DNA of 40,979 nucleotides from a virus, in the IMG/VR virus record IMGVR_UViG_3300027969_000189, positions 1-40,979 of that record. One strand, given 5' to 3'. A program made the translations under genes and the position numbers. Within the stretch, counting starts at the first letter, position 1. Every line of letters begins with the position of its first letter. The notes below the pieces were generated by a model. The model did not search any database, was not told the DNA's origin, and saw only the letters and a program-made list of their open reading frames with translations. Shown piece after piece: positions 21,876 to 28,298 of the stretch.

Positions 21876-22154
21876 CTACTCCTCGTCTAAATCCTGTTGC
21901 AAGCCAAATGCGTTGTTTTTTAGCAACTCAGGCCAAATAAAATGCCATGTTCCTGGAAACATATCTTGCCGTGTTACTAAACCCTTACTTTCTTTTTCAA
22001 TTCTTGCGGCAAGCATTAAAAGTTTTCCATGAGGAATACCATTATCACGCCATTGGGCTACAGATGCAGATGAAACTTTACAAATCCTAGCAACTTTGTT
22101 AGTGCCACCAAGCAAATCAAGAATTGCTGATTCAGATATTTTTAATTTGTTCAT
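21876..22154 (-). CDS. Cro/YdaS-like transcriptional repressor
   Basis: 92 aa. AILDLLGGTNKVARICKVSSASVAQWRDNGIP is a helix-turn-helix of the YdaS/Cro type (recognition helix around SSASVAQWRDNG), followed by RIEKESKGLVTRQDMFPGTWHFIWPEL, the family's usual end. Such proteins repress the opposite operon. The ATG at 22154 has no Shine-Dalgarno site, whereas an extended -10 (TGCTAAGAT, minus strand 22169-22161) ends seven bases upstream. The mRNA is therefore probably leaderless, as for lambda cI from PRM. Confidence 0.75.
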   Translation of the reverse strand: MNKLKISESAILDLLGGTNKVARICKVSSASVAQWRDNGIPHGKLLMLAARIEKESKGLVTRQDMFPGTWHFIWPELLKNNAFGLQQDLDEE

Positions 22155-22160
22155 TTAGTA

Positions 22161-22169
22161 ATCTTAGCA
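22161..22169 (-). promoter_or_regulatory. Extended -10 promoter of the repressor gene
   Basis: Minus-strand TGCTAAGAT. Transcription would begin about seven bases downstream, at the A of the repressor ATG (22154). No good -35 is visible, which is usual for extended -10 promoters or those needing an activator. Confidence 0.5.
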
Positions 22170-22193
22170 TAAAAACAACAAAACATAAAGGTG

Positions 22194-22222
22194 TTGACAA
22201 AAGTGCAAAGATAGCCTAGTAT
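22194..22222 (+). promoter_or_regulatory. Sigma70 promoter of the recombination operon
   Basis: TTGACA (22194-22199), a 17-base spacer and TAGTAT (22217-22222). Perfect -35, 4-5 of 6 for -10. It fires away from the repressor gene toward the 67-aa and Erf genes. Confidence 0.8.
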
Positions 22223-22229
22223 TATTTCT

Positions 22230-22245
22230 ATAGCAATTTTGCTAT
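22230..22245. promoter_or_regulatory. Operator-like palindrome at the transcription start
   Basis: ATAGCAA (22230-22236), TT, TTGCTAT (22239-22245): a perfect 7-bp dyad starting about eight bases after the -10. It is the natural place for repressor binding, or it could form a 5' hairpin in the mRNA. Confidence 0.65.
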
Positions 22246-22264
22246 GCCATTTAAGGGGATTTAT

Positions 22265-22468
22265 ATGGGTGAATTAAACCAACTAATGTTAGAACACGAA
22301 GAATTTTTAGAATCAGCTTTAGATGACATGGAGTACGGTGGTGAACTTACACAAGAACAAGTTGACTGTATTCGTCAAGCCTGTGGCAAGCCACGCAATA
22401 GCCAAGTAAATCCTGTGCTGCGTGATGTTATCAATGACTTTGGCAGAATCTTTGGAGGTGCAAAATGA
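22265..22468 (+). CDS. 67-aa acidic protein, first gene of recombination operon
   Basis: Start at ATG 22265, with AAGGGGA upstream; an earlier ATG at 22244 lies in the operator and lacks a ribosome site. The protein is acidic and helical (LNQLMLEHEEFLESALDDMEYGGELTQEQVDCIRQACGKP). The stop overlaps the Erf start by 4 bases. Function unknown. Confidence 0.65.
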   Translation: MGELNQLMLEHEEFLESALDDMEYGGELTQEQVDCIRQACGKPRNSQVNPVLRDVINDFGRIFGGAK

Positions 22469-22893
22469 TGCAATCAGAAAGCATTGCTAACCTAGCCAAA
22501 GCACTATCAATCGTACAAGGGAAACTAACCCATGCTAAAAAAGATTCTGCTAATCCTTTTTTCAAAAGTAAATATGCTGACCTTGAGTCTGTTTGGGATG
22601 CTTGCCGTGATTTGTTGGCTAGTAACGGTTTGGCTGTGGCTCAATTCCCTGGGACTTATTGCGAATTAGACAAGTCCATGTCTTTAACAACTATGCTGAC
22701 CCATTCTTCTGGCGAGTGGATTAGTCAAGAAATGTCAGTACCCGTTACAAAGCCTGACGCACAAGGCGCAGGCAGTTGTTTAACCTATATGCGTAGATAC
22801 GCATTAGCAGCAGTAGTAGGAGTAGTGCAAGCAGACGATGACGGTAATGCCGCTTCGTCACCTAAACCAGTAGTAAAAGCAAAGGATATTTAA
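22465..22893 (+). CDS. erf: Erf-family single-strand annealing protein
   Basis: 142 aa. LAKALSIVQGKLTHAKKDSANPFFKSKYADLESVWDACR, reduced here to ANPFFKSKYADLESVW, and the middle GAGSCLTYMRRYALAAVVGV are hallmarks of the ERF recombinase core (P22 Erf). The protein anneals complementary single strands during phage recombination or circularisation. The C-terminal extension of P22 Erf is absent. It is followed by an SSB-like gene and an exonuclease, forming a recombination cassette. Confidence 0.9.
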   Translation: MMQSESIANLAKALSIVQGKLTHAKKDSANPFFKSKYADLESVWDACRDLLASNGLAVAQFPGTYCELDKSMSLTTMLTHSSGEWISQEMSVPVTKPDAQGAGSCLTYMRRYALAAVVGVVQADDDGNAASSPKPVVKAKDI

Positions 22894-22895
22894 TC

Positions 22896-23150
22896 ATGGC
22901 ATATGTACCAAAAGAAGGTTCTGGGAGTTTATTTAAAAATGACCGCAAAACGACAGAAAATCACCCAGACTATACAGGCAGCATTATGGTCAATAACCGT
23001 GAACACTATCTATCTGCGTGGGTTAAAGAAGGCACAAAGGGCAAGTTTTTTAGCGTATCTATTGGCAAAGAAAAACAACCTAAAGGCTTTACTGAAGCAG
23101 GCAGTAATGAGTTGCCTAAAAACACTTTAGAAGATGATGTACCTTTTTAG
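22896..23150 (+). CDS. SSB-like OB-fold protein with acidic tail
   Basis: 84 aa. SGSLFKNDRKTTENHPDYTGSI and YLSAWVKEGTKGKFFSVSIG are beta-rich and match a small phage protein family with an OB-fold look. The C-terminus LEDDVPF mimics the SSB tail (DDDIPF) that recruits repair proteins. It is encoded two bases after erf and before the exonuclease. Assignment as ssDNA-binding is inferred from fold impression, tail and context. Confidence 0.65.
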   Translation: MAYVPKEGSGSLFKNDRKTTENHPDYTGSIMVNNREHYLSAWVKEGTKGKFFSVSIGKEKQPKGFTEAGSNELPKNTLEDDVPF

Positions 23151-23158
23151 AGGATAAT

Positions 23159-23359
23159 ATGAAAACCGTTATTAATGACATTATTCAGCAAAACATTGAG
23201 TCAATCCACGATGAGGATTTCCATGTTGATGAAACAAGGCAGTTAATATCTATGACTACTGAGGGGTTGGTTAGTGTTATTAATACGGTAGTCAAGGTAG
23301 CTGCGGACAAAGTAACAGATGCAACCGAAAGAGAAGCAATCTTAAAGATGGTTAACTAG
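23159..23359 (+). CDS. 66-aa helical protein in recombination operon
   Basis: Mostly helical and acidic (DIIQQNIESIHDEDFHVDET and TTEGLVSVINTVVKVAADKV). ATG at 23159 with AGAGGA upstream. Position between the SSB-like and exonuclease genes suggests a recombination or accessory role; no motif recognised. Confidence 0.5.
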   Translation: MKTVINDIIQQNIESIHDEDFHVDETRQLISMTTEGLVSVINTVVKVAADKVTDATEREAILKMVN

Positions 23360-23379
23360 ATGCAAATAAGGGGAAATTT

Positions 23380-24126
23380 ATGTCACAACATTGGTATTGC
23401 GCCAAAACAGGCGAAACACGCTATACAACCATTGGCAAAAACGGAAAAGAAAGAAACACTACACTCAGGGATGCCAAAGCAAACCCAGGTACACTTGTCC
23501 CAAGCGTATCTACAATTAATGGACAATTATCAAAAGATGGCCTTAATACATGGTTGCAATCTGAAGCCATAAAAGCTGCCGCAGAAAACCCAAGGGGCGC
23601 AGAAGAAACCGAAAAAGAGTATGTAGATAGAATTTTGGTTCTTGCCAAGCAAAAATCCCAAGAAGCCATGACTAGGGGTACTCTTATACATGACTTCATA
23701 GAAGCGTTCTACAACCAAGAATATATGCCAGAGATGCCAGCGTATGTCCGTAAGGTAGATGAGGCCATCACAGCCCATTTTGGCACTCAGCTATGGATTC
23801 CAGAACAGTCTTTAGTCAACCAAGAAGGTTATGGCGGTAAGTGCGATTTATATGCCAAGCCTAAGCATGATTTCAATGGGGTCGTAATTGACTTTAAAAC
23901 TACGGAGAAATCCCCTGGTGATTTAACACCCTACCTAGAGCATACACTACAGTTAGCAGCTTACAGAGAGGTTTTAGCCCCTGCTGCACGATGCGCCAAT
24001 GTTTACATTAATGGCACAACTAATGAAGTAGCAATTTACGAACATAGCGAACAAGACATCAGAGATGGGTATGAGATGTTCTTATCGTTGCTCAAAATAT
24101 ACAAACTCAAAACTGGGTTAAACTAA
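23380..24126 (+). CDS. PD-(D/E)XK exonuclease (Cas4/YqaJ/RecB-like)
   Basis: 248 aa. Motif I at H104 (RGTLIHDFIEAF), then GKCDLYAK (D156), VIDFKTTEK (D171, K173) and QLAAYRE (Q191) form the RecB-type nuclease core, the pattern expected of phage 5'-3' exonucleases working with Erf or RecT annealases. ATG at 23380 follows AAGGGGAAA. It is the last gene before a structured intergenic region. The full catalytic set is present, so it should be active. Confidence 0.85.
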   Translation: MSQHWYCAKTGETRYTTIGKNGKERNTTLRDAKANPGTLVPSVSTINGQLSKDGLNTWLQSEAIKAAAENPRGAEETEKEYVDRILVLAKQKSQEAMTRGTLIHDFIEAFYNQEYMPEMPAYVRKVDEAITAHFGTQLWIPEQSLVNQEGYGGKCDLYAKPKHDFNGVVIDFKTTEKSPGDLTPYLEHTLQLAAYREVLAPAARCANVYINGTTNEVAIYEHSEQDIRDGYEMFLSLLKIYKLKTGLN

Positions 24127-24131
24127 TCAAC

Positions 24132-24262
24132 GGGGGCGAGGTGATTTTCCCCTTTTCACCTACCATGTCTGTCCGTGCAGACCGCCCCCACCCTATTCGG
24201 GTGTTAAGCCGCCAATGTAGGATGCAGTAATTGGGTAATTTTGCGGCTTTCTCGCCCATTGG
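24132..24262 (+). ncRNA. Three-way-junction-like structured intergenic RNA candidate
   Basis: P1 GGGGGCG (24132-24138) pairs with CGCCCCC (24183-24189). Inside it P2 AGGTGA (24139-24144) pairs with TCACCT (24156-24161), and P3 GTCTG (24167-24171) pairs with CAGAC (24178-24182), giving a closed three-way junction with one 5-base linker. After it come P4 CACCC/GGGTG (24189-24193 and 24199-24203) and P5 AGCCGC/GCGGCT (24207-24212 and 24243-24248) followed by TTCTC. CCAATG (24212-24217) can also pair with CATTGG (24257-24262), crossing P5. It begins just after the exonuclease stop. Confidence 0.5.
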
Positions 24263-24294
24263 TAGCAACTGCCAAATACAACCCTGTCTCTTAT

Positions 24295-24323
24295 TTGCAA
24301 CACATAGGGTTTATCCCTATATT
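24295..24323 (+). promoter_or_regulatory. Promoter with embedded operator-like dyad
   Basis: TTGCAA (24295-24300), a 17-base spacer and TATATT (24318-24323). The spacer holds a perfect dyad ATAGGG (24304-24309) and CCCTAT (24315-24320) around TTTAT. It is well placed to drive the genes from 24369 and to be repressed by a protein bound between the -35 and -10. Confidence 0.6.
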
Positions 24324-24368
24324 AAAGTGCATGAAATTTTAAGAAACTAAGTTTTTAAGGGGAAACAA

Positions 24369-24611
24369 ATGAAACAAGACATAACTTATACAGTCAAAAA
24401 ATGGTGTATTGACTATTCAGACCTTATTCCACGCCATATTGGCAAATACAAAGTAATGCCATTGAATGAAAAAGAATGGTATTTCCAGACTGAAGAAGAA
24501 AACCAAGACGGTTATGCTGTTTATGAAAACGACAAAATAGTTTACTTGTCATCAGACCCATATGAAGCAAGCAATGAATTTGATAACCTAGTTTATTTGG
24601 AAGCCGAATAA
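24369..24611 (+). CDS. 80-aa acidic protein, function unknown
   Basis: Acidic, aromatic protein (KKWCIDYSDLIPRHIGKYKVM and DGYAVYENDKIVYLSSDPYEAS). ATG at 24369 follows AAGGGGA. Its TAA overlaps the next ATG. No motif recognised; the C-terminal YENDKIVYLSSDPYEA segment is common in small phage proteins. Confidence 0.55.
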   Translation: MKQDITYTVKKWCIDYSDLIPRHIGKYKVMPLNEKEWYFQTEEENQDGYAVYENDKIVYLSSDPYEASNEFDNLVYLEAE

Positions 24612-24877
24612 TGGAAAAATTTGGGCGCAGAGTATTTGAGGGTGAAGCCCCATGCGACAAGTGTGACCAGGCGCTTGACTGTAAAGAATATGAATGGGCT
24701 TGCAGAGCATTTAGCTTTTATGTACTTCATGGCACATTTGAAGAGTACACAGTCAGACACCCTACTAGGGGTATGTTTAATAAGATATTTAAAGAAGATG
24801 ATAAGGCACTTAAAAACTACCTTAAATCAGTTAAATCTAAAGAAGAAATGGGGATACATGACCTCTTTGAAGAATGA
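24611..24877 (+). CDS. 88-aa protein with N-terminal Cys motif
   Basis: Contains CDKCDQALDCKEYEWACRAF: four or five Cys residues spaced like a small metal-binding ribbon, followed by GTFEEYTVRHPTRGMFNKIF and a charged helix. This type occurs in many phages of aquatic bacteria, with unknown role. The start overlaps the upstream stop (TAATG). Confidence 0.6.
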   Translation: MEKFGRRVFEGEAPCDKCDQALDCKEYEWACRAFSFYVLHGTFEEYTVRHPTRGMFNKIFKEDDKALKNYLKSVKSKEEMGIHDLFEE

Positions 24878-25040
24878 TATGTTTAAGCTGCAAGGTCAAA
24901 TTGACAGCGTAATAAAGATTAGTGGCACATCTTTAGAAGCTAAAAGACGCATTGTTGCTAACTTTAATCCATTGTTTTATGTATTTGGTTATGAATTGCA
25001 ACAAAAGCCTTGGTTAAATTATGGGGGGAAATATGAATGA
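24858..25040 (+). CDS. Small protein of uncertain start (53-60 aa)
   Basis: The frame is open from 24858 (ATG after GGGGA, close spacing) or 24879 (ATG two bases after the upstream stop) to TAA at 25040. It encodes FKLQGQIDSVIKISGTSLEAKRRIVANF then PLFYVFGYELQQKPWLN. No family known. The overlap and spacing resemble the other coupled genes here, supporting expression. Confidence 0.45.
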   Translation: MTSLKNDMFKLQGQIDSVIKISGTSLEAKRRIVANFNPLFYVFGYELQQKPWLNYGGKYE

Positions 25041-25320
25041 ACCAGTAGCGTGGATGTATGAAGATGCAAACGGAACAATGAAAATGCTTAGTAATACTCG
25101 TCTTGAAGAATGGGTAACTAAATTTGGATGCAAAGAAATTCCACTCTACACCCATCCAGCAAAGACACTAACAGATGAGGAAATACTTGTTTTAGCAGAA
25201 ACATACAAAAATGGTTGGGTTGAGAATAACTTTGAAAGACAGTTGTTTATGGATGCTGAAGCATTGGTTTTATTTGCTAGAGCAATACTAAGAAAGGCAC
25301 AAGATGGACATCAGAGTTGA
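25033..25320 (+). CDS. 95-aa protein, EPVAW family
   Basis: Start at ATG 25033 (MNEPVAWMYEDANGTMKML) with GGGGGGAAAT upstream; the earlier ATG at 25021 lies within that ribosome site. EPVAWxY at the N-terminus, IPLYTHP in the middle and TDEEILVLAE afterwards are typical of a widespread small phage and prophage protein of unknown function. Confidence 0.6.
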   Translation: MNEPVAWMYEDANGTMKMLSNTRLEEWVTKFGCKEIPLYTHPAKTLTDEEILVLAETYKNGWVENNFERQLFMDAEALVLFARAILRKAQDGHQS

Positions 25321-25471
25321 AATAGTTAAAGAGAATGAAGATGGGTCAGCAGACGCATTAGTACATTTTGATAAAGAAGGCCTTGGAATGTTAGTAGAGG
25401 CTGGGGTTATTAGCATATTGCGTCAATACATTGACCAAGAAAAAAAGAAAGCTAAGAAAGGTAAAAAATGA
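25304..25471 (+). CDS. 55-aa protein with Lys-rich tail
   Basis: ATG at 25304 overlaps the previous gene's end; TGA at 25469-25471 overlaps the next ATG (ATGA). Sequence begins MDIRVEIVKENEDGSADALV, then GLGMLVEAGVISILRQYI and a basic tail KKKAKKGKK. It appears real by its clean coupling on both sides; function unknown. Confidence 0.55.
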   Translation: MDIRVEIVKENEDGSADALVHFDKEGLGMLVEAGVISILRQYIDQEKKKAKKGKK

Positions 25472-25563
25472 CAGTATTTTTAAGTCTCATGGCTTTAACA
25501 GGCATGATAGTATGGGTAGGTGTTTTTGGCATTATTTTGTTAATTTGGATGGAGAACAGATGA
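25468..25563 (+). CDS. 31-aa single-span membrane microprotein
   Basis: ATG overlaps the upstream TGA (ATGA) and its own TGA overlaps the next ATG (ATGA). The peptide MTVFLSLMALTGMIVWVGVF continues GIILLIWMENR: one membrane helix. The double coupling makes translation likely. It may act on the membrane or another protein. Confidence 0.55.
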   Translation: MTVFLSLMALTGMIVWVGVFGIILLIWMENR

Positions 25564-25766
25564 ATAACGAATACATATACACACCTGTAGGCACAGACAT
25601 TACTGTACGCTGGCGTTTAAATGGTTGGATTCCACCGTCTGAATTACCAGAATACTTAGCTAAATGGAAACATTTTCAAGAGTTGCCATTACGCAAACTT
25701 GATGACCAAGCTAGAAAAGAATACGAATTAGTAATGAAAAAAGCTAAAGTAATGCGTGTGCGTTAA
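25560..25766 (+). CDS. 68-aa protein, end of the plus-strand block
   Basis: ATG at 25560 within an ATGA junction. The upstream open frame to 25431 is a shadow of the microprotein. The sequence MNNEYIYTPVGTDITVRWRLNGWIPPSEL and a basic end KKAKVMRVR shows no named domain. The stop codon shares the bases TTAA with the stop of the endolysin gene on the other strand. Confidence 0.6.
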   Translation: MNNEYIYTPVGTDITVRWRLNGWIPPSELPEYLAKWKHFQELPLRKLDDQARKEYELVMKKAKVMRVR

Positions 25767-26275
25767 CCATTTTTAGCCATATCAAGGGCTTCAGCTTCTT
25801 CCCTGTCTACTCTTGCAAGCCATCCCTTACCAAAGATAGGAAAAGTCTTTAGTGACTTGTAATATTCCCGTCTAGCTTCAGAGAATTTTGCGACAAGATT
25901 TGCGCCATTACTGGATGAAATAAGTCCTCTTGTTGTTGGGCCGATAACTCCATCAGGTACGCAGCCAATAGCGGACTGAAGCAGTTTAACGCTCCTTCCT
26001 GTCCCTGCGTTAACTCCCATTGAAAAGACAACAAAATCGAGTCCTCTAGGTAATACTTCACAATAGCAAGGTCTCCAGTATTTTAACTCGTACATAGGGG
26101 CTACATCGTCTTTGGTGAGGTCTTTCATGGTCTTTACAGGATGACCTACATACTCTTCCCAAACAGCCTTAGTGACCCCTAAATTCGTTTCACCGCCAGG
26201 GTCGCTAGGATGATTAACCCAACCACCCTCAGACTTTAATACTAAATCTAAACACTCTTTAAAATTACTTGCCAT
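25763..26275 (-). CDS. Endolysin, GH108-type N-acetylmuramidase with PG-binding tail
   Basis: 170 aa. SEGGWVNHPSDPGGETNLGVT (catalytic Glu16 in the EGGW motif) is the glycoside hydrolase 108 signature, followed by YWRPCYCEVLPRGLDFVVFSMGVNAGTGRS and the PG_binding_3-like GVIGPTTRG segment. It should cleave the glycan of peptidoglycan. No signal peptide, so release depends on the holin. It overlaps the 132-aa holin gene by 11 bases, completing the lysis cassette. Confidence 0.88.
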   Translation of the reverse strand: MASNFKECLDLVLKSEGGWVNHPSDPGGETNLGVTKAVWEEYVGHPVKTMKDLTKDDVAPMYELKYWRPCYCEVLPRGLDFVVFSMGVNAGTGRSVKLLQSAIGCVPDGVIGPTTRGLISSSNGANLVAKFSEARREYYKSLKTFPIFGKGWLARVDREEAEALDMAKNG

Positions 26276-26663
26276 TCTTCATTTCCATAATTTTTTCTGC
26301 TGTACGACCACCAAAGTAAGCTAAGAATACGATTTGCCCCCATTGACCTAATAGTTGGACATAGGATTCAGTAGCATTAAATCCAAAGGCTGACATCATT
26401 GCAAATAAGAAATAGCCTGCAAAGATAGCAATTAAAGCCATTGGGCGAATGTTTTTAGATAACCAAGAATCAGAAGCCATGTCTGATTCCCAGCGTTTAG
26501 TGATTTCTTGTTGTTCTGCGGTATCTGCTGCAATTCTGGCTAATTCGCCATTCTGTTGCATTTCTAACAGTTTGAGTTTGGCTTGTTCAGCTTGTGCAGG
26601 GTCAGGGAATACTTTGTCAAGTATCTTACCGCCAATGTCTAATAATGCACCTAATGGAAACAT
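26265..26663 (-). CDS. Holin, GTA-type 3TM family
   Basis: 132 aa. The N-terminal helix DIGGKILDKVFPDPAQAEQAKLKLLEMQQNGEL is followed by SKNIRPMALIAIFAGYFLFAMMSAFG and VQLLGQWGQIVFLAYFGGRTAEKI, two clear membrane segments, the third likely near the N-terminus or amphipathic. DPAQAEQAKLKLLEMQQ and the FGGRTAEKIMEM end are the hallmark of the GTA_holin_3TM family. It sits directly upstream of the endolysin. Confidence 0.82.
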   Translation of the reverse strand: MFPLGALLDIGGKILDKVFPDPAQAEQAKLKLLEMQQNGELARIAADTAEQQEITKRWESDMASDSWLSKNIRPMALIAIFAGYFLFAMMSAFGFNATESYVQLLGQWGQIVFLAYFGGRTAEKIMEMKNGK

Positions 26664-26672
26664 AAGAAATCC

Positions 26673-27125
26673 TTAAAATTTATAACCCCAAGTCAAATAC
26701 CAAGCTATTACTGCTGCTGCTGCAAAGCAATAAAACTGCACTCTGCGTACTGCTTTGATGTCATGTTGATATTCTTCGTTGTCTTTGCGTTGCATATTTT
26801 CAATGTCTAATTTAATTTTTAAGACTGCTTCCCATTCTTTTGCGCCATATTTTTTTACAAAGTCTATCTTTAACTTGGCTTCTTCATCACTTATTTGCTT
26901 CTTATGCTTCCAGGACTCTAAGGCTTTAATTAATGCCCGTTCTTTTCTAAACTCTGCTTCTCGCCTTGCTCTTAATCTTTCTTGGGCTTGTTTGTTAGCA
27001 ACATCCAAGCCATCTCGCTGTATGTTTTCAATAGATTGAGATAAGCCTTTGCTTGCGGTTCTGCTTGCTTCAAGGCTGTCTGTAAGGCCTTTGACACCTT
27101 CAGATATTCCGAATGGGTCTGCCAC
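26673..27125 (-). CDS. Lysis-region protein with long helix and C-terminal membrane segment
   Basis: 150 aa. Residues 20-110 are a charged coiled coil (RLRARREAEFRKERALIKALE), and the end VQFYCFAAAAVIAWYLTWGYKF is one membrane span. This layout, N-terminal coil plus C-terminal anchor, resembles spanin-like or holin-associated proteins, but the family was not recognised. Position upstream of the holin supports a lysis-associated role. Confidence 0.55.
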   Translation of the reverse strand: MADPFGISEGVKGLTDSLEASRTASKGLSQSIENIQRDGLDVANKQAQERLRARREAEFRKERALIKALESWKHKKQISDEEAKLKIDFVKKYGAKEWEAVLKIKLDIENMQRKDNEEYQHDIKAVRRVQFYCFAAAAVIAWYLTWGYKF

Positions 27126-27126
27126 A

Positions 27127-27336
27127 TCATTTACTTGTGAAGTAATGTGCTATAAAACCGACAACCGAACTAATGCCTGATACGACCATCATGCCAACCC
27201 AAAACCCACCCCTGCCTTTATTAGCTAAAGCAAGCAATTCCTCCATGCCAGCTTCTAGCTTGTCAACTTTTTGAGTTAATGTGTCAACCTTTTCCCAAAG
27301 TTGTCCATAGCGTACAGGGTCAATTTCAAAAGACAT
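27127..27336 (-). CDS. 69-aa coiled-coil plus membrane-anchor protein
   Basis: The N-terminal coiled coil (WEKVDTLTQKVDKLEAGMEELLALANK) is joined to one membrane segment FWVGMMVVSGISSVVGFIAHYF. Small proteins of this form are common in phage lysis modules and may be a second holin, pinholin-like, or a holin inhibitor. ATG at 27336; the gene is separated from the 150-aa gene by only a few bases. Confidence 0.6.
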   Translation of the reverse strand: MSFEIDPVRYGQLWEKVDTLTQKVDKLEAGMEELLALANKGRGGFWVGMMVVSGISSVVGFIAHYFTSK

Positions 27337-27343
27337 AACTAAC

Positions 27344-27493
27344 TCACTTTTTAGTTGTATTGCGAGTAGTCGCTTTTTTAACAGTTTTACGGGCTACTTT
27401 TTTAGCAGCAGGCTTTTTAACAGGCAAGTCAAAGGTTTCAATTTTAGGTTGAAAGCCAAACTTATCTAATATCCAGGTAAATGTAAAGTTCAT
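27344..27493 (-). CDS. 49-aa protein with Lys/Ala-rich tail
   Basis: ATG at 27493, TGA at 27346-27344. MNFTFTWILDKFGFQPKIE is followed by KKPAAKKVARKTVKKATTRNT, a histone-like basic tail. It fills the otherwise empty gap between the lysis genes and the fibre-assembly gene. It may bind DNA or RNA, or the membrane through its first residues; unknown family. Confidence 0.5.
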   Translation of the reverse strand: MNFTFTWILDKFGFQPKIETFDLPVKKPAAKKVARKTVKKATTRNTTKK

Positions 27494-27495
27494 AA

Positions 27496-27810
27496 TTATC
27501 CCCAAACTGGTTGCGGTTCAGTAGGCCAAGTAGGGTCTGTAACTGGACTAATTACATATCCTCTAAGGATTGCTCGGTAGTTGTCAAAAGCGGCTTTATT
27601 AGTAATTTGCACATCAGGCAATACTGACCAATCACTAGCGGCTAAAAGTGCTTTAGCTTGTGCTTTACAAGCGTCTTTTTGTGCTTGTGTAGTAACTGCG
27701 GCTAAATCGTAAGTTACCTCATTGCCGTTTGCATCGTAAGCATTATCTTCAATAATAGAAATTACTTGTGGATAAAGTTTAGTAATGGCATTTGCTATGT
27801 TTGAGTTCAT
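27496..27810 (-). CDS. Tail-fibre assembly-type protein (DUF4376-like)
   Basis: 104 aa. The second half contains LLAASDWSVLPDVQITNKAAFDNYRAILRGYV followed by a Pro-rich end PEPQPVWG; DWSVLPDVxxTNKxxFxxYRxxLR is the conserved signature of phage tail-fibre assembly/chaperone proteins. The first half is helical. It lies downstream of the fibre genes, the usual place for a fibre chaperone. Confidence 0.65.
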   Translation of the reverse strand: MNSNIANAITKLYPQVISIIEDNAYDANGNEVTYDLAAVTTQAQKDACKAQAKALLAASDWSVLPDVQITNKAAFDNYRAILRGYVISPVTDPTWPTEPQPVWG

Positions 27811-28298
27811 CCTGCAATCTCCATAAGAGTAATTGATGACGGAGCAGTTCCAGTAGCACTTTGATAATTATTTATCCATGCTTGAGCATTATTATTGCCA
27901 CTTGCTATTTGTAACTTATATGTTGTAGCCGATGTAGTGGCTGGGGAATCTAAATAAGTCATGTTTACAGATTGATTAACTTCTAATGTAGTTTGTGTCA
28001 TGCCAGCACCATTTACATAACAAATAGATGTACTACCTCTTATTAAAGCAATGTTTAAATAAGTATTATTTGTTGATTTTCCACAATTATTGGCTGAAAC
28101 AATACATAAAATTTTGCTAGTTGAAAACTTTGGAGTAATAGTTATAGAGCTACTGGTAACATCAGTAAAAGTGCTTGTAGATACACCTTGAAAACCAGAC
28201 CAACTTCCGCTAACCACTTGCAACACACTACCAGCACTAGCTTGTGTAGTAGCGTTGTTAAATGTTAGACCATTAGTCCCATCAATAATCATTGACAT
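27807..28298 (-). CDS. Beta-rich tail-fibre tip protein (163 aa)
   Basis: Starts MSMIIDGTNGLTFNNATTQ, a common lead-in of fibre modules, then Ser/Thr/Asn-rich beta repeats (TFTDVTSSSITITPKFSTSK, SANNCGKSTNNTYLNIALI). ATG at 28298 overlaps the TAA of the 48-aa gene (TAATG), and its stop overlaps the assembly gene by 4 bases. Likely a receptor-binding accessory or tip; no catalytic motif. Confidence 0.6.
   Translation of the reverse strand: MSMIIDGTNGLTFNNATTQASAGSVLQVVSGSWSGFQGVSTSTFTDVTSSSITITPKFSTSKILCIVSANNCGKSTNNTYLNIALIRGSTSICYVNGAGMTQTTLEVNQSVNMTYLDSPATTSATTYKLQIASGNNNAQAWINNYQSATGTAPSSITLMEIAG

Noticed and set aside
23421-23778. Minus-strand open frames within the exonuclease gene
   Set aside because: Both lie antisense to a gene with clear catalytic motifs and have no ribosome sites.
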